Assembly: GCA_001023535.1 (NCBI GenBank)
Contig: CP011020.1
Span: 2,369,734 to 2,433,733, forward strand
DNA: 64,000 bases
DNA from: Pseudomonas chlororaphis
GTDB taxonomy: Bacteria; Pseudomonadota; Gammaproteobacteria; Pseudomonadales; Pseudomonadaceae
Direction of reading: 5' to 3'
Numbering within the stretch: position 1 is the stretch's first letter; every line of letters begins with the position of its first letter. The notes beneath the pieces were generated by a model, which was given only the letters and a program-made list of their open reading frames with translations, was not told the origin of the DNA and ran no database searches. This document shows positions 62,769-64,000 of this stretch, in pieces. The translations under genes and the position numbers were made by a program.

Positions 62769-64000
62769 CTAGATCCCACAGAGTTCACGCAACACCCCAA
62801 CATCCAGATGCTGCTCCACCAGGTCCGCCAACCGCTCGATGTCCCGCTCGCGCAACCCGTGGTAATCCACCGTCTGCACATCCGCCAACCCCGCCCAACG
62901 CAACAAGGCGCTGCAGGCCGCAGGCGATTCGAACAATCCATGCAGGTAGGTGCCGAAAATCTGCCCGTCGAGGCTCTGGGCGCCATCGCAACGGCCATCG
63001 TCCAGTTGCACCGCTGGGTGTTCCAAGGCTGGGCCTGTGGTCACGCCCGCGTGGATCTCATAGCCGCGGACCTCAGCGTCTTCCAGAGTCAGCCGTCCTC
63101 GCACATTGCGCAGTTGCTTCTCGCATTCCAGCGTCGTTTCAAAGTCCAGCAAACCCAGGCCGGCACTGGAGCCCGCCGCACCTTCCAGGCCCAACGGGTC
63201 GTGGACCTGCTCGCCGAGCATCTGCAAGCCGCCGCAAATGCCCAACAGCTTGCCGCCGTAACGCAGGTGCCGCTGCAACGCGGCTTCCCAGCCGTTGGTG
63301 CGCAGGTAGGCCAAGTCGCTGCGCACGCTTTTGGAGCCCGGCAGGATGATCAGGTCGGCCGGCGGGATCGCCTGGCCGGGGCCAATGAATTGCAGGTCGA
63401 CCTGCGGGTGCAGGCGCAGCGGATCGAAGTCGGTGTGATTGCTGATGCGCGGCAGCACCGGCACCACCACTTTGAGCACCTGTTCGGCCTTGTCGGCCTG
63501 GCGCTGGTCGAGGCCGTCCTCGGCTTCCAGGTGCAGGTCCATCACGTAGGGCAACACGCCCACCACCGGTTTACCGGTACGCGCTTCGAGCCAGTCCAGC
63601 CCCGGTTGCAACAAGGCGATGTCGCCGCGAAAGCGGTTGATGACGAAGCCCTTGACCCGCGCCTGTTCGCTGGGCGACAGCAACTCCAGGGTGCCCACCA
63701 GATGGGCGAACACCCCGCCGCGATTGATGTCGGCGATCAGCAGCACGGGGCAGTCCACCGCCTCGGCAAAGCCCATGTTGGCGATGTCGCCGGCGCGCAG
63801 GTTGATCTCCGCCGGCGATCCGGCACCCTCCACCATCACCACCGGGTAGGCCGCGCTCAAGCGCGCGTGGGAGGCCAGCACCGCCTGCATCGCGATGGCC
63901 TTGTAATCGTGGTAGGCCACGGCGTTCATGCTGGTGACGGCGCGGCCATGGATGATCACCTGGGCGCCGGTGTCGCTGTTGGGCTTGAGCAGCACCGGGT
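62769..64000 (-). CDS. cobQ: Cobyric acid synthase (partial, N-terminus outside the window)
   Basis: The visible 410 residues run from inside the ATP-binding synthetase domain ([18 protein letters not shown]) to the stop; the frame stays open to the window end. Motifs include [25 protein letters not shown] and the glutamine amidotransferase domain with the nucleophile Cys in [13 protein letters not shown] and the His of YEIHAGVT. It amidates four side chains of adenosylcobyrinic acid a,c-diamide. The full protein is usually about 480 residues, so about 70-75 residues lie beyond 64000. Confidence 0.96.
   Translation of the reverse strand, partial: PVLLKPNSDTGAQVIIHGRAVTSMNAVAYHDYKAIAMQAVLASHARLSAAYPVVMVEGAGSPAEINLRAGDIANMGFAEAVDCPVLLIADINRGGVFAHLVGTLELLSPSEQARVKGFVINRFRGDIALLQPGLDWLEARTGKPVVGVLPYVMDLHLEAEDGLDQRQADKAEQVLKVVVPVLPRISNHTDFDPLRLHPQVDLQFIGPGQAIPPADLIILPGSKSVRSDLAYLRTNGWEAALQRHLRYGGKLLGICGGLQMLGEQVHDPLGLEGAAGSSAGLGLLDFETTLECEKQLRNVRGRLTLEDAEVRGYEIHAGVTTGPALEHPAVQLDDGRCDGAQSLDGQIFGTYLHGLFESPAACSALLRWAGLADVQTVDYHGLRERDIERLADLVEQHLDVGVLRELCGI

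Noticed and set aside
1..64000. CRISPR arrays, tRNA or rRNA genes, IS elements, integrase, prophage modules
   Set aside because: No direct-repeat/spacer array, cloverleaf, transposase, integrase, capsid or tail genes were recognised on either strand. The tandem repeats at 167-3520 are coding.

Overview
The window looks like a plant- or soil-associated fluorescent Pseudomonas (P. fluorescens/P. corrugata type). The evidence is high GC, two kinds of Pseudomonas REP/REPIN palindromes, a FadL/ExFadLO-like outer-membrane protein beside a glutathione peroxidase and an MFS-MarR pair, and a cobQ-cobU-cobT-cobC-cobS cobalamin operon. From memory, these blocks lie close together in P. aeruginosa (around PA1277-PA1288). 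Here roughly 33 kb of accessory DNA separates marR from cobS, and a further Tc-toxin block sits at the left edge.

Layout. (1) 164-14739, minus strand: a Tc-toxin-like operon. A TcA-type protein is split into an N-terminal ORF carrying Ig modules and a C-terminal ORF with the pore-forming and TcB-binding part; a 1682-residue Ig-repeat protein follows. (2) 14925-26356, core-like: a hybrid histidine kinase with a sodium/solute-symporter-like membrane domain, rmuC, a Sel1-like protein, two small conserved proteins, fadL, a glutathione peroxidase, an MFS exporter with a coupled 39-residue ORF, and marR. (3) 26517-27748: a lux-box promoter, a stand-alone LuxR-type HTH protein and a NarL-type response regulator. 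(4) 27862-42452, minus strand: Ig protein, three related large proteins that I tentatively compare with the P47/OrfX (TULIP) family, and an Rhs polymorphic-toxin-like protein. (5) 42641-48187, plus strand: a small AT-richer secreted protein and a second Rhs protein, which forms an inverted pair with the first. (6) 48380-53465: a complete chaperone-usher fimbrial operon. (7) 53521-59564, minus strand: two more Ig-repeat proteins flanking an autotransporter. (8) 59757-64000, minus strand: late cobalamin biosynthesis genes, with cobQ cut by the window end.

The most interesting signal is regulatory. Three 20-bp lux-type boxes lie upstream of three accessory transcription units: the Tc operon, the LuxR-HTH gene and the last Ig gene. 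In each case a plausible -10 hexamer begins exactly 31.5 bp from the centre of the box, the geometry of an AHL/LuxR-activated promoter at -42.5. A weaker fourth box lies between the two divergent Rhs-containing units. This suggests that separate toxin and Ig-protein loci form one quorum-controlled regulon. Its receptor is not in the window, since no luxI or full-length luxR is present. None of the large Tc, Rhs, P47-like or Ig proteins has a visible Sec signal peptide, so they would need a non-classical release route. A TGAGA-N4-TCTCA palindrome is likewise shared by the fimbrial operon and the autotransporter gene.

All functional calls come from reading the sequence and from remembered family features. 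No database search was run.
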